This document shows positions 17,964 through 28,193 of a stretch of 64,000 nt of DNA, one piece after another. The position numbers were made by a program, and so were the translations under genes. The stretch comes from Fluctibacter corallii. Its GTDB lineage: Bacteria > Pseudomonadota > Gammaproteobacteria > Enterobacterales > Alteromonadaceae. How positions within the stretch are numbered: position 1 is the stretch's first letter; every line of letters begins with the position of its first letter. The stretch lies in the NCBI RefSeq assembly GCF_025751585.1, contig NZ_JAOWKX010000003.1:386323-450322 (forward strand). Direction: 5' to 3'. The notes under the pieces are model-generated. The model had not been told where the DNA came from. It was given only the letters and a program-made list of their open reading frames with translations, and made no database searches.

Positions 17964-19406
17964 ATGACAACGCAAACACTTGAAAAAGCCTATCCCTATT
18001 TTCTTGCGAGCAAGCCAGTATTCGCGAATCAGGATTTGCAGGTAACCAACAAATACACAGGCGAAACGGTGACGACAGTAGCCATGGCCAGTGCCGACGT
18101 AATTGATAAAGCCATTGATGCAGCGGAAAAAAGTCAGCCGGCGATGGCTAAAATGAAGCCTTACGAGCGTCAGGCAGTGTTGAACCATTGTGTTAAACGT
18201 TTTCAAGAGCGGTTTGACGAATTGGCCTATATGCTGTGCATTGAAGCAGGTAAGCCAATCAAAGATGCAAAGGGCGAAGTCACGCGCTTGATTGATACAT
18301 TTCGCGTGGCAGCAGAAGAATCCGTAAGGATAAATGGTGAGCAGATCAACCTTGAAATCACCGAGCGTGCGAAAGGCTATCAGGGAATGACCAAAAAAGT
18401 GCCGATAGGCCCTTGTTCGTTTATTTCTCCCTTTAACTTTCCATTGAATTTGGCCGCTCACAAAATTGCGCCTGCAATTGCGGCAGGGTGCACCTTTGTA
18501 CTTAAACCTGCCAGCCGTACGCCATTGGGGGCCCTAGTTATTGGTGAAATATTGGCTGAAACCGATTTGCCCGAAGGGGCTTTTTCTATATTACCTTGTA
18601 GCCGAGATGGGGCTGATTTATTTACAACCGACGAGCGTCTTAAATTGCTTAGTTTTACGGGATCGCCAGACGTAGGTTGGGACCTGAAAGCCCGAGCGGG
18701 TAAAAAGCCTGTCGTGCTGGAGCTCGGAGGCAATGCCGCATGTATTGTTGATGAAGATGCTGATCTTGACGATGCGATTGATCGTTTAATTGTAGGAGCC
18801 TATTACCAGTCTGGACAGAGCTGTATCAGTGTGCAAAGGATACTGGTGCACGAGTCTATTTATGCTGAATTCAAGACCCGTTACGTTGATGCGGTAAAAG
18901 CGTTGACGCATGGCGATCCTCTTGACGAAGACACGTTTATCGGGCCAATGATTTCTGAGTCGGAAGCAAAACGGCTAGAAAATTGGATTGAAGAAGCAAC
19001 CGCAAAAGGCGCTTCAGTGCTATGTGGGGGTCAACGAGAGGGGGCTATGTTGCAAGCTTGCGTGCTTGAAAATGTTCCTCATGGCGCAAAGGCAAATGCA
19101 GAGGAAGCATTTGGCCCGTTATCAGTGCTTAGCGCGTTCTCTGATTTTGATGCGGCACTAAAAGAAGTCAATAACAGTGTTTTTGGCTTGCAGGCTGGCG
19201 TATTTACCCGTGATATCTATAAAGCGTACCGAGCTTGGGATGAATTGCATGTTGGTGGTGTTGTGATTGGTGATGTGCCCAGCTGGCGCGTTGATAATAT
19301 GCCATATGGCGGCGTAAAAGAATCGGGGCTTGGGCGGGAAGGAATTCGCTATGCCATCGAAGATATGACCGAAATTCGCTTGATGGTGTTGCGTACGCCT
19401 CAATAA
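17964..19406 (+). CDS. NAD(P)-dependent aldehyde dehydrogenase
   Basis: About 480 residues, typical ALDH length. Conserved parts: FISPFNFPLN (cofactor-binding entry), LKPASRTP, SFTGSPDVGW, the general-base glutamate in LELGGNAAC (about residue 254), the nucleophile cysteine in QSGQSCISVQR (about 288), and EEAFGPLSVL. AGGAG lies 5 bases before the ATG at 17964, so that start is preferred to the GTG at 17958. It is co-transcribed with the acetolactate synthase-like gene, implying that the two act in one pathway; the substrate is not deducible. Confidence 0.88.
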   Translation: MTTQTLEKAYPYFLASKPVFANQDLQVTNKYTGETVTTVAMASADVIDKAIDAAEKSQPAMAKMKPYERQAVLNHCVKRFQERFDELAYMLCIEAGKPIKDAKGEVTRLIDTFRVAAEESVRINGEQINLEITERAKGYQGMTKKVPIGPCSFISPFNFPLNLAAHKIAPAIAAGCTFVLKPASRTPLGALVIGEILAETDLPEGAFSILPCSRDGADLFTTDERLKLLSFTGSPDVGWDLKARAGKKPVVLELGGNAACIVDEDADLDDAIDRLIVGAYYQSGQSCISVQRILVHESIYAEFKTRYVDAVKALTHGDPLDEDTFIGPMISESEAKRLENWIEEATAKGASVLCGGQREGAMLQACVLENVPHGAKANAEEAFGPLSVLSAFSDFDAALKEVNNSVFGLQAGVFTRDIYKAYRAWDELHVGGVVIGDVPSWRVDNMPYGGVKESGLGREGIRYAIEDMTEIRLMVLRTPQ

Positions 19407-19431
19407 TTCAGCAGCATACATTCTAATCGAT

Positions 19432-19464
19432 GTTGGCAGACGCGATTTTCGCGCGTTTGCCAAC
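19432..19464. terminator. GC-rich hairpin after the aldehyde dehydrogenase gene
   Basis: Arms GTTGGCA.ACGCG and CGCGT.TGCCAAC pair with one mismatch around a 7-base loop. It lies 26 bp past the stop. No run of Ts follows on either strand, so it may be a processing or Rho-dependent site rather than an intrinsic terminator. Confidence 0.55.
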
Positions 19465-19605
19465 GTGCCTACTATTCATTATCTAACTGATTTTTCGATA
19501 TTTATATCTTGAAACACTTTCATACACCATTGCTTTTTTAAAGATGTTACTGTTCAGTCATATATATTATTGTGCTTGGCACGCTTAACTTTGACTGGAA
19601 TTATC

Positions 19606-20286
19606 ATGACACTTCAAAAATGGGGCGGAATCGCTGCTATTATCGAGGCATGTACGTATTTGTTTGGTTTTGTGTTGTTTTTTGGGTTGATTGACGCCAC
19701 AGGGTATGACACGCCGGAACGCTACCTATCTTTTGTGCTTGAAAATAGAGATGTATTTATTTCAGGCTACTTTGTGATTGGTATTTTGTTTAGCTTTATG
19801 CTGGTGGTATTGGTGCATGCACTGCACCAACGCATGAAAAACGTTGCACCTGAGCTAATGGCATGCACCGCTGTGGTGGGGTATATCTGGGCGGCTTTTG
19901 TTCTTGCCAGTAGCTTTATCTTCATTACCAGTTTAAGTGCGGTGGCTAAATTTCACGAGCTCGATCCAGTACAAGCGCTAACGATTGATCGCACCATTGG
20001 TATTGTGGTTGACGCGTTAGGTGGCGGCATTGAGCTAATCGGTGCAATATGGGTGTTGGCAATCACCTACGTCGGATTGAAACATAACGTCTATAGCCGG
20101 CTGCTTCACTATTGGGGGGCATTAGTTAGTGTGGCAGGTGTACTTACGCTGTTCTCGACATTGTCATTTTTATCAGGCAATCCGTTTTTTGATATCACCA
20201 CCGCGCTATTTGGGTTAGGGCAAATACTTTGGTTTATTGGCCTTGGCGTTGCCATGCTAAGAGATAATCCAACCTCACACCCATGA
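19606..20286 (+). CDS. Six-helix membrane protein, DUF4386-like
   Basis: About 226 residues with roughly six transmembrane segments and few charged residues. The start (KWGGIAAIIEACTYLFGFVLFF) and the overall layout, with a loop between helices 1 and 2 and alternating long helices, resemble DUF4386 proteins, but the match is by pattern only. I use the ATG at 19606 (MTLQKWGG); an in-frame GTG 36 bases upstream has no ribosome binding site. It converges with mutH with about 20 bp between the stops. Function unknown. Confidence 0.6.
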   Translation: MTLQKWGGIAAIIEACTYLFGFVLFFGLIDATGYDTPERYLSFVLENRDVFISGYFVIGILFSFMLVVLVHALHQRMKNVAPELMACTAVVGYIWAAFVLASSFIFITSLSAVAKFHELDPVQALTIDRTIGIVVDALGGGIELIGAIWVLAITYVGLKHNVYSRLLHYWGALVSVAGVLTLFSTLSFLSGNPFFDITTALFGLGQILWFIGLGVAMLRDNPTSHP

Positions 20287-20307
20287 TTGACGCTAGGCGC
20301 GTTCTGG

Positions 20308-20991
20308 CTAAAGGCCAAAGTGCTGAGCTAGTAGCGCGCCTGTGAACTGTTTACGTAAGTAGAAGCCTCTGGGGCGTGTTTTAATTAGGGTGCCTTTAGA
20401 ACCAATTGCATCTGTTAGCACGCTACCATCGGCTGCTTTAGGCCGGATTTGCAGTACCTCGCCATGCCTGGCCGTAACATTCTCGATCTCTCCGAGTGAG
20501 ATCATCTCCATTAGTTCTTCCCAATCTGATTGTAACGCGTGAAGCTGTTCATGACTGGGAGACCATAAAAATGGAGACGCCACACGTCGGGCGCTCACGG
20601 GTATATCTCGGCTTCCTTCAATGGGTATCCAAAGCACGCAAGCCAGTTTGTTGCGCACATTGCTAGTCGCCCATTTGATGCCCGCTATGTTTTGTAGCGG
20701 GCAATAACACACGTAGGTAGTTTCTAACGGCATTCCGTTGGCGTCGATGGGAATGGTTTTGAGTTCAACACCGAGTTCGGGAAAATCTTGCTCTGGGTTT
20801 GAGCCTGCCTCTGCGCCCAAATAGTGCTCAAGCAACTGCCCAGTCCAGCCTTTATCCCGCTTGAAGTCCTTTGGAATGTGAATGTCGGCAAGGTTAGCAA
20901 GCTCGCCCAAACTCAGTCCAGCAAGCACCTCGGCGCGTTTAACCAACTCATTGATGGACGTGGGCGGGTGTTTGGCGGGTTGGATATTCAA
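20308..20991 (-). CDS. mutH: DNA mismatch repair endonuclease MutH
   Basis: About 227 residues. MutH nicks the unmethylated strand at hemimethylated GATC sites in Dam-directed mismatch repair. The catalytic segment [14 protein letters not shown] (Asp, then Glu-x-Lys) is intact around residues 70-83. No ATG is available at the N-terminus. Two in-frame TTG codons at 20997 and 20991 compete; GGAG lies 7 bases before the second and only 1 before the first, so the second is chosen. The 5' end overlaps the 3' end of the YhhN-type gene by 44 bp. Confidence 0.93.
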   Translation of the reverse strand: MNIQPAKHPPTSINELVKRAEVLAGLSLGELANLADIHIPKDFKRDKGWTGQLLEHYLGAEAGSNPEQDFPELGVELKTIPIDANGMPLETTYVCYCPLQNIAGIKWATSNVRNKLACVLWIPIEGSRDIPVSARRVASPFLWSPSHEQLHALQSDWEELMEMISLGEIENVTARHGEVLQIRPKAADGSVLTDAIGSKGTLIKTRPRGFYLRKQFTGALLAQHFGL

Positions 20992-21610
20992 CGGCAATCT
21001 CCAGAAAACCTTTCACGATAAATAGTTGTGCAGCGTAATAGGTTAGCATAATCCACTGACTGGAATAAGGGATTGGCGTCACAAACTCCGTTAGCCCAAT
21101 CAGGCCATCTGATACAGTGAACGTCAGTGCGCCAACCATAATCCAACGGGTTGCTGCAAGTGTATAGGCTGCGGTTAGTGTCATGAGCCCCAAACTGGCA
21201 ATGTAGCAAGCAACCGCTATTTTTAATTCACCTGCGGTTGGTGCTACCAATATAATGGCTAACGTGAAAACTATACCGAGCAATACCGCTAAGGGCATAG
21301 AGTGTTTAGTCGGACTACGAAAACAAAAGAAACCTGTGCTGTAACAAAACTGCGCGAACGCAAACGCGATAAGCCCATGTAAAAAGCTAAATTCGATCAG
21401 CATATCGCCACTGGCACTAAAACTCAGCGCTAACGCGATGAATACATAAGTAGCTTGCCGTGTTTTTACCAGTTTGAAGAGCACGACACCAAGGAGGAGT
21501 AAAATAGGCAGGGCTTTATGCACAAAATGGCCGACGTAAAGATCCCCTCCAGCAAAAGGGATATAGCTCAACCCGAGTAGCACAAACATGAAAAGAAGTA
21601 CGTTGCCCAT
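20948..21610 (-). CDS. YhhN/TMEM86-family membrane protein, putative lysoplasmalogenase
   Basis: About 220 residues, eight hydrophobic segments. The family's paired acidic motifs are present: SASGDMLIE (about residues 61-69) and [13 protein letters not shown] (about 166-178). The mammalian relative TMEM86B hydrolyses lysoplasmalogen; bacterial substrates are not settled. Start set at the ATG at 21610 with AGGA 8 bases upstream; a TTG 36 bases upstream is in frame but lacks a ribosome binding site. Its end overlaps the start of mutH, suggesting translational coupling of the two. Confidence 0.8.
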   Translation of the reverse strand: MGNVLLFMFVLLGLSYIPFAGGDLYVGHFVHKALPILLLLGVVLFKLVKTRQATYVFIALALSFSASGDMLIEFSFLHGLIAFAFAQFCYSTGFFCFRSPTKHSMPLAVLLGIVFTLAIILVAPTAGELKIAVACYIASLGLMTLTAAYTLAATRWIMVGALTFTVSDGLIGLTEFVTPIPYSSQWIMLTYYAAQLFIVKGFLEIAVEYPTRQTPAHVHQ

Positions 21611-21757
21611 TATTTGTATCCTGATTTTACTCGTAATATTGCTCAAACAGTCCCTACTTAGAGGGCTTTCTTACCACGATAATTTTATTGCTTTGATTAC
21701 AGCGTAGTTTGTGGAAGAATGGAACCAGTTTATAGAATTGAGTGCCCGGGAGTCTAA

Positions 21758-22282
21758 GTGATTGATGCCGAAGGATTCCGCGCGAATGTCGGCATAGTGA
21801 TTTGCAATAGAATAGGGCAAGTATTTTGGGCAAAACGCTATGGCCAGCATTCATGGCAGTTCCCGCAAGGCGGAATTGATGATGGGGAAACTGCTGAACA
21901 AGCGATGTTCAGAGAGTTACATGAAGAAGTCGGACTATCGCCAAACGACGTTGAGATTCTTGCAGTAACGAAAAACTGGGTGAGATATAAGCTGCCTAAA
22001 CGTTTAATTCGTCAAGGTAGTAATCCAGTGTGTATAGGTCAAAAACAGAAATGGTTTTTGTTGCAGTTGTCATGCAACGAAAGCGATGTTGATGTGCTTA
22101 AATCTGGTCATCCTGAATTTGACGATTGGCGTTGGGTTAGCTATTGGTATCCTATTCGAAATGTAGTGTCGTTTAAGCGGGATGTGTACCGCAGGGTGAT
22201 GAAAGAGTTCGCCCATGTGGCTATGCCTGATAGTCAACGCCAACAACGAAGCTATCATCATAAACGTCGTCGTAAAAGTTAG
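21758..22282 (+). CDS. rppH: RNA pyrophosphohydrolase
   Basis: 174 residues. RppH removes pyrophosphate from triphosphorylated 5' mRNA ends to trigger RNase E decay. The Nudix box is complete ([20 protein letters not shown] then VGL, about residues 37-59). Start is a GTG preceded by GGGAG. The C-terminal tail is basic (RRKS), as often in this family. It is 11 bp upstream of ptsP, the same gene order as in E. coli. Confidence 0.96.
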   Translation: MIDAEGFRANVGIVICNRIGQVFWAKRYGQHSWQFPQGGIDDGETAEQAMFRELHEEVGLSPNDVEILAVTKNWVRYKLPKRLIRQGSNPVCIGQKQKWFLLQLSCNESDVDVLKSGHPEFDDWRWVSYWYPIRNVVSFKRDVYRRVMKEFAHVAMPDSQRQQRSYHHKRRRKS

Positions 22283-22293
22283 GTGCTTTCACT

Positions 22294-24576
22294 ATGCTAA
22301 CCACGCTTAAGCGTATTGTTCAGGAAGTGAATAAGATTCCTCATTTAGAGGATGCGCTTAAGCATTTGGCGAGCCGCTTACAACAGTCTATGGCAGTAGA
22401 TAGCTGCTCTATTTACCTTGCCGACTATGACAAACAACACTTTTTAATGATGGCGACGGAAGGGTTAGCCAAATCGGCAATTGGCAGTGTGGCGATTGGT
22501 TTTTCTGAAGGCCTAATAGGCTTGATTGGCCAACGCGAAGAACCGCTTAACGTCAGCGATGCCCGTTCACATCCACGCTTTAAGCACTATCCTGAAGTAA
22601 AAGAAGAGCAGTACCATGCCTTCTTAGGCGCGCCGATTATTCATCAGCGCAAAGTGTTAGGTGTGATTACACTTCAGCAAAAACGCAAGCGCCGTTTTAG
22701 CGAAGACGAAGAAGCCTTTCTCGTTACCCTTGCTGCGCAGCTTGCGCTTGAAATTAAACACGCAGAAGCTCGGGGTTACTTCACGCCGAGTGAAGAAACC
22801 CCACCAAATTATCAAAAGTCTTTGATGGGAGTTCCCGGTTCGTCAGGTTTAGCGATGGGAACCGGCTTTGTATCGAACTATCGCGTAACCTTGCAAAGCT
22901 ATGTGCCCAAACATACGCGCCACGCGGATAAAGAAATCTCGCTATATCGAGATGCCGTCTTTGCGACACGAGAACAGGTTAACGTACTCTCGTCACGAAT
23001 GGCGGGAGAGGTGCCTGAAGACGTGGCGGCGATCTTCCAAATTTATCATCACCTCTTAGATGCCAACAGCCTCGGCCATGAGGTTGAAGCCCATATACGC
23101 GAAGGCTGGGACGCGGGAAGCAGTTTAAAATATGTCGTAGAGCAGTACATTCAGCAATTTAAAAGCATGAGTGATCCCTACATGCAAGAGCGTGCAGTCG
23201 ATGTAGAAGATTTGTCTAATCGTATTCTCGCTAACATTGTGGGCATGGGAGAGGTGTTTCGCACAGAACGCCCGAAATCAGCCTTTGTGCTAGTGGCGGA
23301 TGAAGTCACGGCGTCGATGTTGGCTGAATACCCTTCAGGGCAGCTTCAGGGCATTGTGTCGATGCGCGGTTCTAACAACTCGCATGCTGCCATTTTAGCG
23401 CGAGCGATGGGCGTTCCCGCTGTGATGGGATTAACAGATGTACCTCTGTCTGTGCTAGACGGCAAGCCGTTATTACTAGATGGGTATTCAGGCGAGGTGA
23501 TTGTTAATCCGTCTGATTCGGTGAAAAATGAATTTGCTCTGCTGGTTAAAGAAGAGCAGGAGCTGTCTCACCGCATTCAAGAGCAAGCTGACTTACCGAC
23601 TGTGACGCAAGACGGCGAAATTCTCTCATTGTTGATTAATACAGGGCTGTCTGCCGAGTTAGAAAATAGTCATTTTAATCAGGGCGAGGGCGTTGGTCTT
23701 TATCGCACTGAAGTGCCCTTCATGATGCGGGAGCGTTTTCCTTCTGAACATGAACAAATGGCACTGTACAAATCACTGCTGTCGGTAAATCCGCAAAAGA
23801 GTATTACCATGCGCACCTTGGATGTGGGCGGAGACAAGCCGTTACCTTACTTTCCAATAGCAGAGGAAAATCCATTTTTGGGGTGGCGTGGTATTCGTTT
23901 GACGTTGGATCACCCTGAGATCTTTCTTGTTCAGGTAAGAGCCATGCTCCGAGCAAGTATTGGTCTGAATAATTTAAAGATTATGCTTCCGATGATAACC
24001 ACGGTGGCAGAAGTGAGAGAGTCTCGTCGCTTGATCCGTCAGGCATATCATGAAGTGTGCGAAGAGGCAAAGCAACGTGGCGAGCAGGTTAACATGCCTG
24101 AAATTGGTGTGATGCTTGAAGTACCCGCGGTGATTTATCAGCTGTCTCATCTTGCCGACAAAGTCGATTTCTTTTCTGTCGGCACAAACGATTTAACGCA
24201 GTATTTATTGGCCGTTGACCGCAACAATCCACGTGTTGCCAGCATTTACGATAGTTATCACCCTGCGGTATTGAATGCGCTTTGCAGTATTATTAGTACA
24301 TCGAATGAACATAACGTGCCTGTTACCGTTTGCGGTGAAATGGCGGGCGAGCCGGGCGGTGCAATTCTGTTGATGGCGATGGGGTATCGAAAACTGAGTA
24401 TGAATAGCCACAATTTGCTTAAGGTAAAATGGGCGATTCGCAGTACCACCCTAGTTGACGCACATGCGTTGCTAGAAAAAGTCCTCAAGTTAGAGCACCC
24501 GTTACAGGTGCGTGAATATGTTAATGTGTATTTGGAATCTATCGGTTTAGGCGGATTGGTCAGAGCCGGTATTTAA
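22294..24576 (+). CDS. ptsP: Phosphoenolpyruvate-protein phosphotransferase PtsP (EI-Ntr)
   Basis: 760 residues. N-terminal GAF domain (about 1-160, with VDSCSIYLAD and GAPIIHQRKVLGVITLQ), then the enzyme-I N domain with the phospho-histidine in RGSNNSHAAILARAMGVP (about residue 361), then the PEP-binding barrel with TLDVGGDKPLPYF, GWRGIRLTLD and the active-site cysteine in VCGEMAGEP. It is the first enzyme of the nitrogen PTS, signalling through NPr and EIIA-Ntr encoded elsewhere. The GAF domain is the site where glutamine regulates the E. coli protein. Confidence 0.96.
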   Translation: MLTTLKRIVQEVNKIPHLEDALKHLASRLQQSMAVDSCSIYLADYDKQHFLMMATEGLAKSAIGSVAIGFSEGLIGLIGQREEPLNVSDARSHPRFKHYPEVKEEQYHAFLGAPIIHQRKVLGVITLQQKRKRRFSEDEEAFLVTLAAQLALEIKHAEARGYFTPSEETPPNYQKSLMGVPGSSGLAMGTGFVSNYRVTLQSYVPKHTRHADKEISLYRDAVFATREQVNVLSSRMAGEVPEDVAAIFQIYHHLLDANSLGHEVEAHIREGWDAGSSLKYVVEQYIQQFKSMSDPYMQERAVDVEDLSNRILANIVGMGEVFRTERPKSAFVLVADEVTASMLAEYPSGQLQGIVSMRGSNNSHAAILARAMGVPAVMGLTDVPLSVLDGKPLLLDGYSGEVIVNPSDSVKNEFALLVKEEQELSHRIQEQADLPTVTQDGEILSLLINTGLSAELENSHFNQGEGVGLYRTEVPFMMRERFPSEHEQMALYKSLLSVNPQKSITMRTLDVGGDKPLPYFPIAEENPFLGWRGIRLTLDHPEIFLVQVRAMLRASIGLNNLKIMLPMITTVAEVRESRRLIRQAYHEVCEEAKQRGEQVNMPEIGVMLEVPAVIYQLSHLADKVDFFSVGTNDLTQYLLAVDRNNPRVASIYDSYHPAVLNALCSIISTSNEHNVPVTVCGEMAGEPGGAILLMAMGYRKLSMNSHNLLKVKWAIRSTTLVDAHALLEKVLKLEHPLQVREYVNVYLESIGLGGLVRAGI

Positions 24577-24589
24577 TCAAGGAAGTCAG

Positions 24590-25378
24590 GTGTCTATTTT
24601 TATTATTTGTTTGTTCTTAGGCGCAGTGGTGGGCGTACTGGCAGGTATGCTCGGTATTGGTGGTGGCATTGTCATTGTGCCAGTGCTTTTATATTTATTT
24701 ACTCAAGAGCTGATGTTGCCACTTTCTGTCGCTATGCCAATGGCCGTGGCCACCTCGCTGTCTACTATTATTCTGACGGGCATGTCATCTAGCCGCGCAC
24801 ATTATCGCTATGGAAACCTAGACATGACGATAGTGAAATGGTGTGCATTGGGTATCTCACTTGGCGCAGTTGTTGGAGCACAAATTGCCAGTCAGATATC
24901 AGGTGAAGCGTTAAAGAATATTTTTGCCTATTTATTAGCGCTCATTGCTTTACAGATGGCATTTGGTGGGCGTAGAACATCAAAACATGACATGTCTCCG
25001 AAAATTTTGACCTCAATCGGTTTTATTACTGGCAATATCTCAGCGTTTATGGGGATTGGCGGTGGGGCATTGATGGTGCCTGCATTGGTTTGGTTTCGTG
25101 TTAATGTTAAACTCGCTATCGGCTGCGCTGCTTTTTGCGGTTTGGTGATTGCCGTATTTGGTACGGCAAGCTACATCGTGGCGGGTTGGAATCAGCCGGA
25201 GCTACCGTCGCACGCGGTAGGTTACGTATATTTACCCGCTACGTTAGGCATAATATTAACGTCAACGTTTACTGCCACGCTGGGTGCGCGCATTAGCAAT
25301 GCGCTTGATACACACTTATTGAAAAAGATTTTTGCAGGCTTTCTGGTTATTGTCAGCCTGCGTATGTTGTTAGGATAA
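24590..25378 (+). CDS. TSUP-family (TauE/SafE) sulfite/organic-acid permease
   Basis: 262 residues, about eight membrane segments in two repeated halves. The glycine-rich repeats [15 protein letters not shown] (about residues 19-33) and [15 protein letters not shown] (about 153-167) are the family signature. GTG start with AAGGAAG upstream; 13 bp after ptsP and 7 bp before lgt, so it is in the same transcript. Related proteins move sulfite, sulfoacetate or similar anions; the substrate here is open. Confidence 0.85.
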   Translation: MSIFIICLFLGAVVGVLAGMLGIGGGIVIVPVLLYLFTQELMLPLSVAMPMAVATSLSTIILTGMSSSRAHYRYGNLDMTIVKWCALGISLGAVVGAQIASQISGEALKNIFAYLLALIALQMAFGGRRTSKHDMSPKILTSIGFITGNISAFMGIGGGALMVPALVWFRVNVKLAIGCAAFCGLVIAVFGTASYIVAGWNQPELPSHAVGYVYLPATLGIILTSTFTATLGARISNALDTHLLKKIFAGFLVIVSLRMLLG

Positions 25379-25385
25379 AACCTCC

Positions 25386-26204
25386 ATGTCGGATACTCAT
25401 TACACGTTACCGATTATCGATCCCGCTATTTTTACTATTGGGCCAATCAGCCCCAAATGGTACGGGTTGATGTATTTAATTGGATTTATTGCGGCTTATC
25501 TTTTGGCTAACCATCGCCGAGATCAAATTGGCTGGAGCAAAGATCAAGTGAGCGACATGCTCTTCTGGGGATTCATGGGCGTAATCTTGGGTGGTCGCTT
25601 AGGGTACGTATTTTTTTATCAGTTCGGCTTGTTTCTCGACGATCCTCTTTATCTATTTCGCATATGGGAAGGCGGCATGTCATTTCATGGCGGCCTAATG
25701 GGTGTGATTGCTTCGTTGTTTTATACCGCCCGTAAAACCAATACGTCGTTTCTCGCTGTGGGGGATTTCGTGGCGCCGCTTGTTCCCATTGGCTTGGGCG
25801 CAGGGCGTGTAGGAAACTTCATCAATGCCGAGTTATGGGGACGAACCAGCGACGTACCGTGGGCAGTTATTTTCCCGGGGGCAGGGCCGCTGCCGCGTCA
25901 TCCATCGCAGTTATATGAATTCGCATTAGAAGGCGTAGTATTGTTCGCGATACTTTGGCTTTATTCAGCAAAACCACGACCAACAGGCGCAGTTGGCGGC
26001 CTGTTTTTACTGGGTTATGGTACGTTCCGTTTTATTATCGAATATTTCCGAGAGCCTGATGCACATATTGGCTTGTATGGCGGTATTATCTCTCAAGGCC
26101 AGATCTTGTCACTACCGATGATTTTCGCCGGACTAGGCTTGATTATTTGGGCATATAGTAAAAACAACTCAGCTTCGATAACAAGCAAACAACCGAACGC
26201 TTAA
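25386..26204 (+). CDS. lgt: Prolipoprotein diacylglyceryl transferase
   Basis: 272 residues, seven membrane segments. Lgt transfers diacylglycerol to the lipobox cysteine of prolipoproteins such as NlpD at the left end of this window. The signature [14 protein letters not shown] and the periplasmic MSFHGGLMG segment with the essential histidine are intact. It lies between the TSUP permease and thyA with short gaps. Confidence 0.97.
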   Translation: MSDTHYTLPIIDPAIFTIGPISPKWYGLMYLIGFIAAYLLANHRRDQIGWSKDQVSDMLFWGFMGVILGGRLGYVFFYQFGLFLDDPLYLFRIWEGGMSFHGGLMGVIASLFYTARKTNTSFLAVGDFVAPLVPIGLGAGRVGNFINAELWGRTSDVPWAVIFPGAGPLPRHPSQLYEFALEGVVLFAILWLYSAKPRPTGAVGGLFLLGYGTFRFIIEYFREPDAHIGLYGGIISQGQILSLPMIFAGLGLIIWAYSKNNSASITSKQPNA

Positions 26205-26221
26205 TGTAGTAATTAAACCAA

Positions 26222-27136
26222 ATGAATATACATCCTGAAAAACAATACTTAGATTTATTGTCACTGCTGCTAGAAAAGGGCAGCGAAAGAATAGACCGAA
26301 CTGGTGTTGGGACTAAAGCGGTTTTTGGACATACGATGCGCTTTGATTTATCAGAAGGCTTCCCTGTGTTCACTACAAAGCGAGTATACTGGAAAACGGC
26401 ATTTAAAGAGATGCTCTGGATGCTGTCTGGTGGCCACAATATTCGAGAGTTAGTTGAACAGAACGTGCATATTTGGAGTGATTGGCCTTATAAAAAGTTT
26501 ATTGATGCTCAACCAGATGGCAGCCCCGACAAGTCAATTACGATGGAAGCGTTTGAGCAGCGAGTATTGGCTGATGATGCATTCGCGCAAAAGTGGGGGG
26601 ATTTGGGGCCTGTGTATGGAAAACAGTGGCGTAGATGGAAAACCGAAGACGGACAAGAGATCGATCAAATATCTCAGGTGATTGATCTATTAAAACATAA
26701 CCCATCTTCAAGACGAATTATATTTGATGGATGGAATGTTGGAGAGCTAGATCAAATGGCGCTTCCACCGTGTCACAAGCACTACCAATTTTATGTGGAT
26801 CCGAACACAAACAAGCTTTCTGGTGGAATGGTACAACGGTCATGTGATTCTTACCTAGGTCTTGCCTTTAACATTGCTAATTTGGCATTTATTACGACGC
26901 TGTTGGCGGAGCAGACCGGCTACGAAGTGGGCGAAATCGTATGGTTCGGTATGGATGTTCACCTCTACATGAACCATATTGAGCAGGCGAAAAAACAGCT
27001 TACGCGTGAACCTAAAGCATTTCCTACGTTAGTCATTAAACGTAAACCTGATTCATTGTTTGATTACACCATTGATGACTTTGAACTTGAGGGTTATGAC
27101 CCTCATCCAGCCATACCTGCACCTGTTGCTGTATAG
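26222..27136 (+). CDS. thyA: Thymidylate synthase
   Basis: 304 residues. It methylates dUMP to dTMP using methylenetetrahydrofolate. Catalytic cysteine in ALPPCHKHYQFYV; phosphate-binding arginines in RSCDSYLGLAFNIA and in the N-terminal segment DRTGVGTK. It is longer than the 264-residue E. coli enzyme because of an insertion near residues 95-120, a known length class of ThyA. It follows lgt by 17 bp, and no further plus-strand housekeeping gene follows: the accessory region begins here. Confidence 0.96.
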   Translation: MNIHPEKQYLDLLSLLLEKGSERIDRTGVGTKAVFGHTMRFDLSEGFPVFTTKRVYWKTAFKEMLWMLSGGHNIRELVEQNVHIWSDWPYKKFIDAQPDGSPDKSITMEAFEQRVLADDAFAQKWGDLGPVYGKQWRRWKTEDGQEIDQISQVIDLLKHNPSSRRIIFDGWNVGELDQMALPPCHKHYQFYVDPNTNKLSGGMVQRSCDSYLGLAFNIANLAFITTLLAEQTGYEVGEIVWFGMDVHLYMNHIEQAKKQLTREPKAFPTLVIKRKPDSLFDYTIDDFELEGYDPHPAIPAPVAV

Positions 27137-28193
27137 GGAAGACGGGCCGTTGCCGGTTGGCAAAAGCCCTGCGTTGCAGGAGTAGCCTCTAGGGTAAATA
27201 GTTGAACGTTCACATAACGTGCTATTCGCTGACGAAACATTTCTTTATTAGCTTGCCATTAGAGCTCAATGACGACTCGTGAAAAGGCATTTCTTTTTTT
27301 ACTTTTAAAAAGAGATGCCTTTAAAAGTAAAACATGGCTCATTGTAATGCGTGTAAGGCATTTTCAGTGAATTTAATGGTACAAGTTTTATCTGCAAAGT
27401 ATTGCAGAGGCATGTAGTACAGCGCTATAGGAAGATTAACACTCTTTTTGCGCATGATTGCACTACTTTTCAAACTCGAATTGAGGCTGCGCTTATTCGT
27501 TCTGTGAATTTATCTTGAGCTGAACAAGCCTGTATTGAGGTATATGCTATTTTCTTACTTTCTTTAGAAACATCGTTTAGATGTTTTTTTACGAATTCAT
27601 TGCTATCTATGTATGTTTTCACTCCGATTTTAATGCTGATGCTACCACGTAAAAGAATTGAATTGGTTTCGATGAAATTAAGCACTCAAGGTGGATGAGT
27701 GCTGTTTGCTCATGCGACAACAAAACTATCTTCATATGCATAAACAATGTGAAGACAGAGCGGCTATTGCGAGTTTTTGAGGCTTTTTTCTGCTCTGGTA
27801 ATTGAACATACGTGTTCCGCTTTTCACCGTAAAGGGTAGTTCGTGTACTTCGTGGATGTTTTACTTCTGATGAAAGGTGTTTGCACATCGTCGCCTTCTT
27901 TCACACCATGCTCAACTTTGGCTAGTTTTTTATTATTTTTGAAGTAGAATAGTGGGTTAGCTAAATGAGCTTTACTAAGGACAGTGAAATCACCCTCCAC
28001 CTCTGTAGCAGGTAAATTGCACAGTCACTGATGTATTTGTTCTTAATAGGGGCGAATTTTAAACACTTAGGTCGTTACTTAATGTGTTTGCTTCCGCACC
28101 GCTAAAAGCTGAATTTTTATTAAGTGAGTAAGGTCATTTGCCCGAGTTCTAAACAAGTTCGTGTGATGATTGACTCGCTTAAAATAATAGAAG
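27137..28193. other. AT-rich stretch without convincing genes
   Basis: About 1.06 kb between thyA and the RHS gene. Open frames of 71 and 89 codons on the minus strand (27470-27685, 27619-27888) overlap each other in different frames, have no good ribosome binding sites and no recognisable motifs. The only clear structure is the hairpin at 27283-27322. The DNA looks like worn accessory sequence at the boundary of the variable region. Confidence 0.6.
27283..27322 (+). terminator. Long hairpin downstream of thyA
   Basis: A stem of about 16 bp (AAAGGCATTTCTTTTT against AAAAAGAGATGCCTTT, one G-T pair) with an 8-base AT loop. It lies about 150 bp beyond thyA and is the best candidate for the end of the rppH-thyA transcript, although only A-rich sequence follows on the plus strand. 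Confidence 0.5.

Noticed and set aside
27470..27888. Two overlapping minus-strand frames of 71 and 89 codons
   Set aside because: They overlap in different frames, have no credible ribosome binding sites and no motif; composition does not look coding. Not listed as genes.
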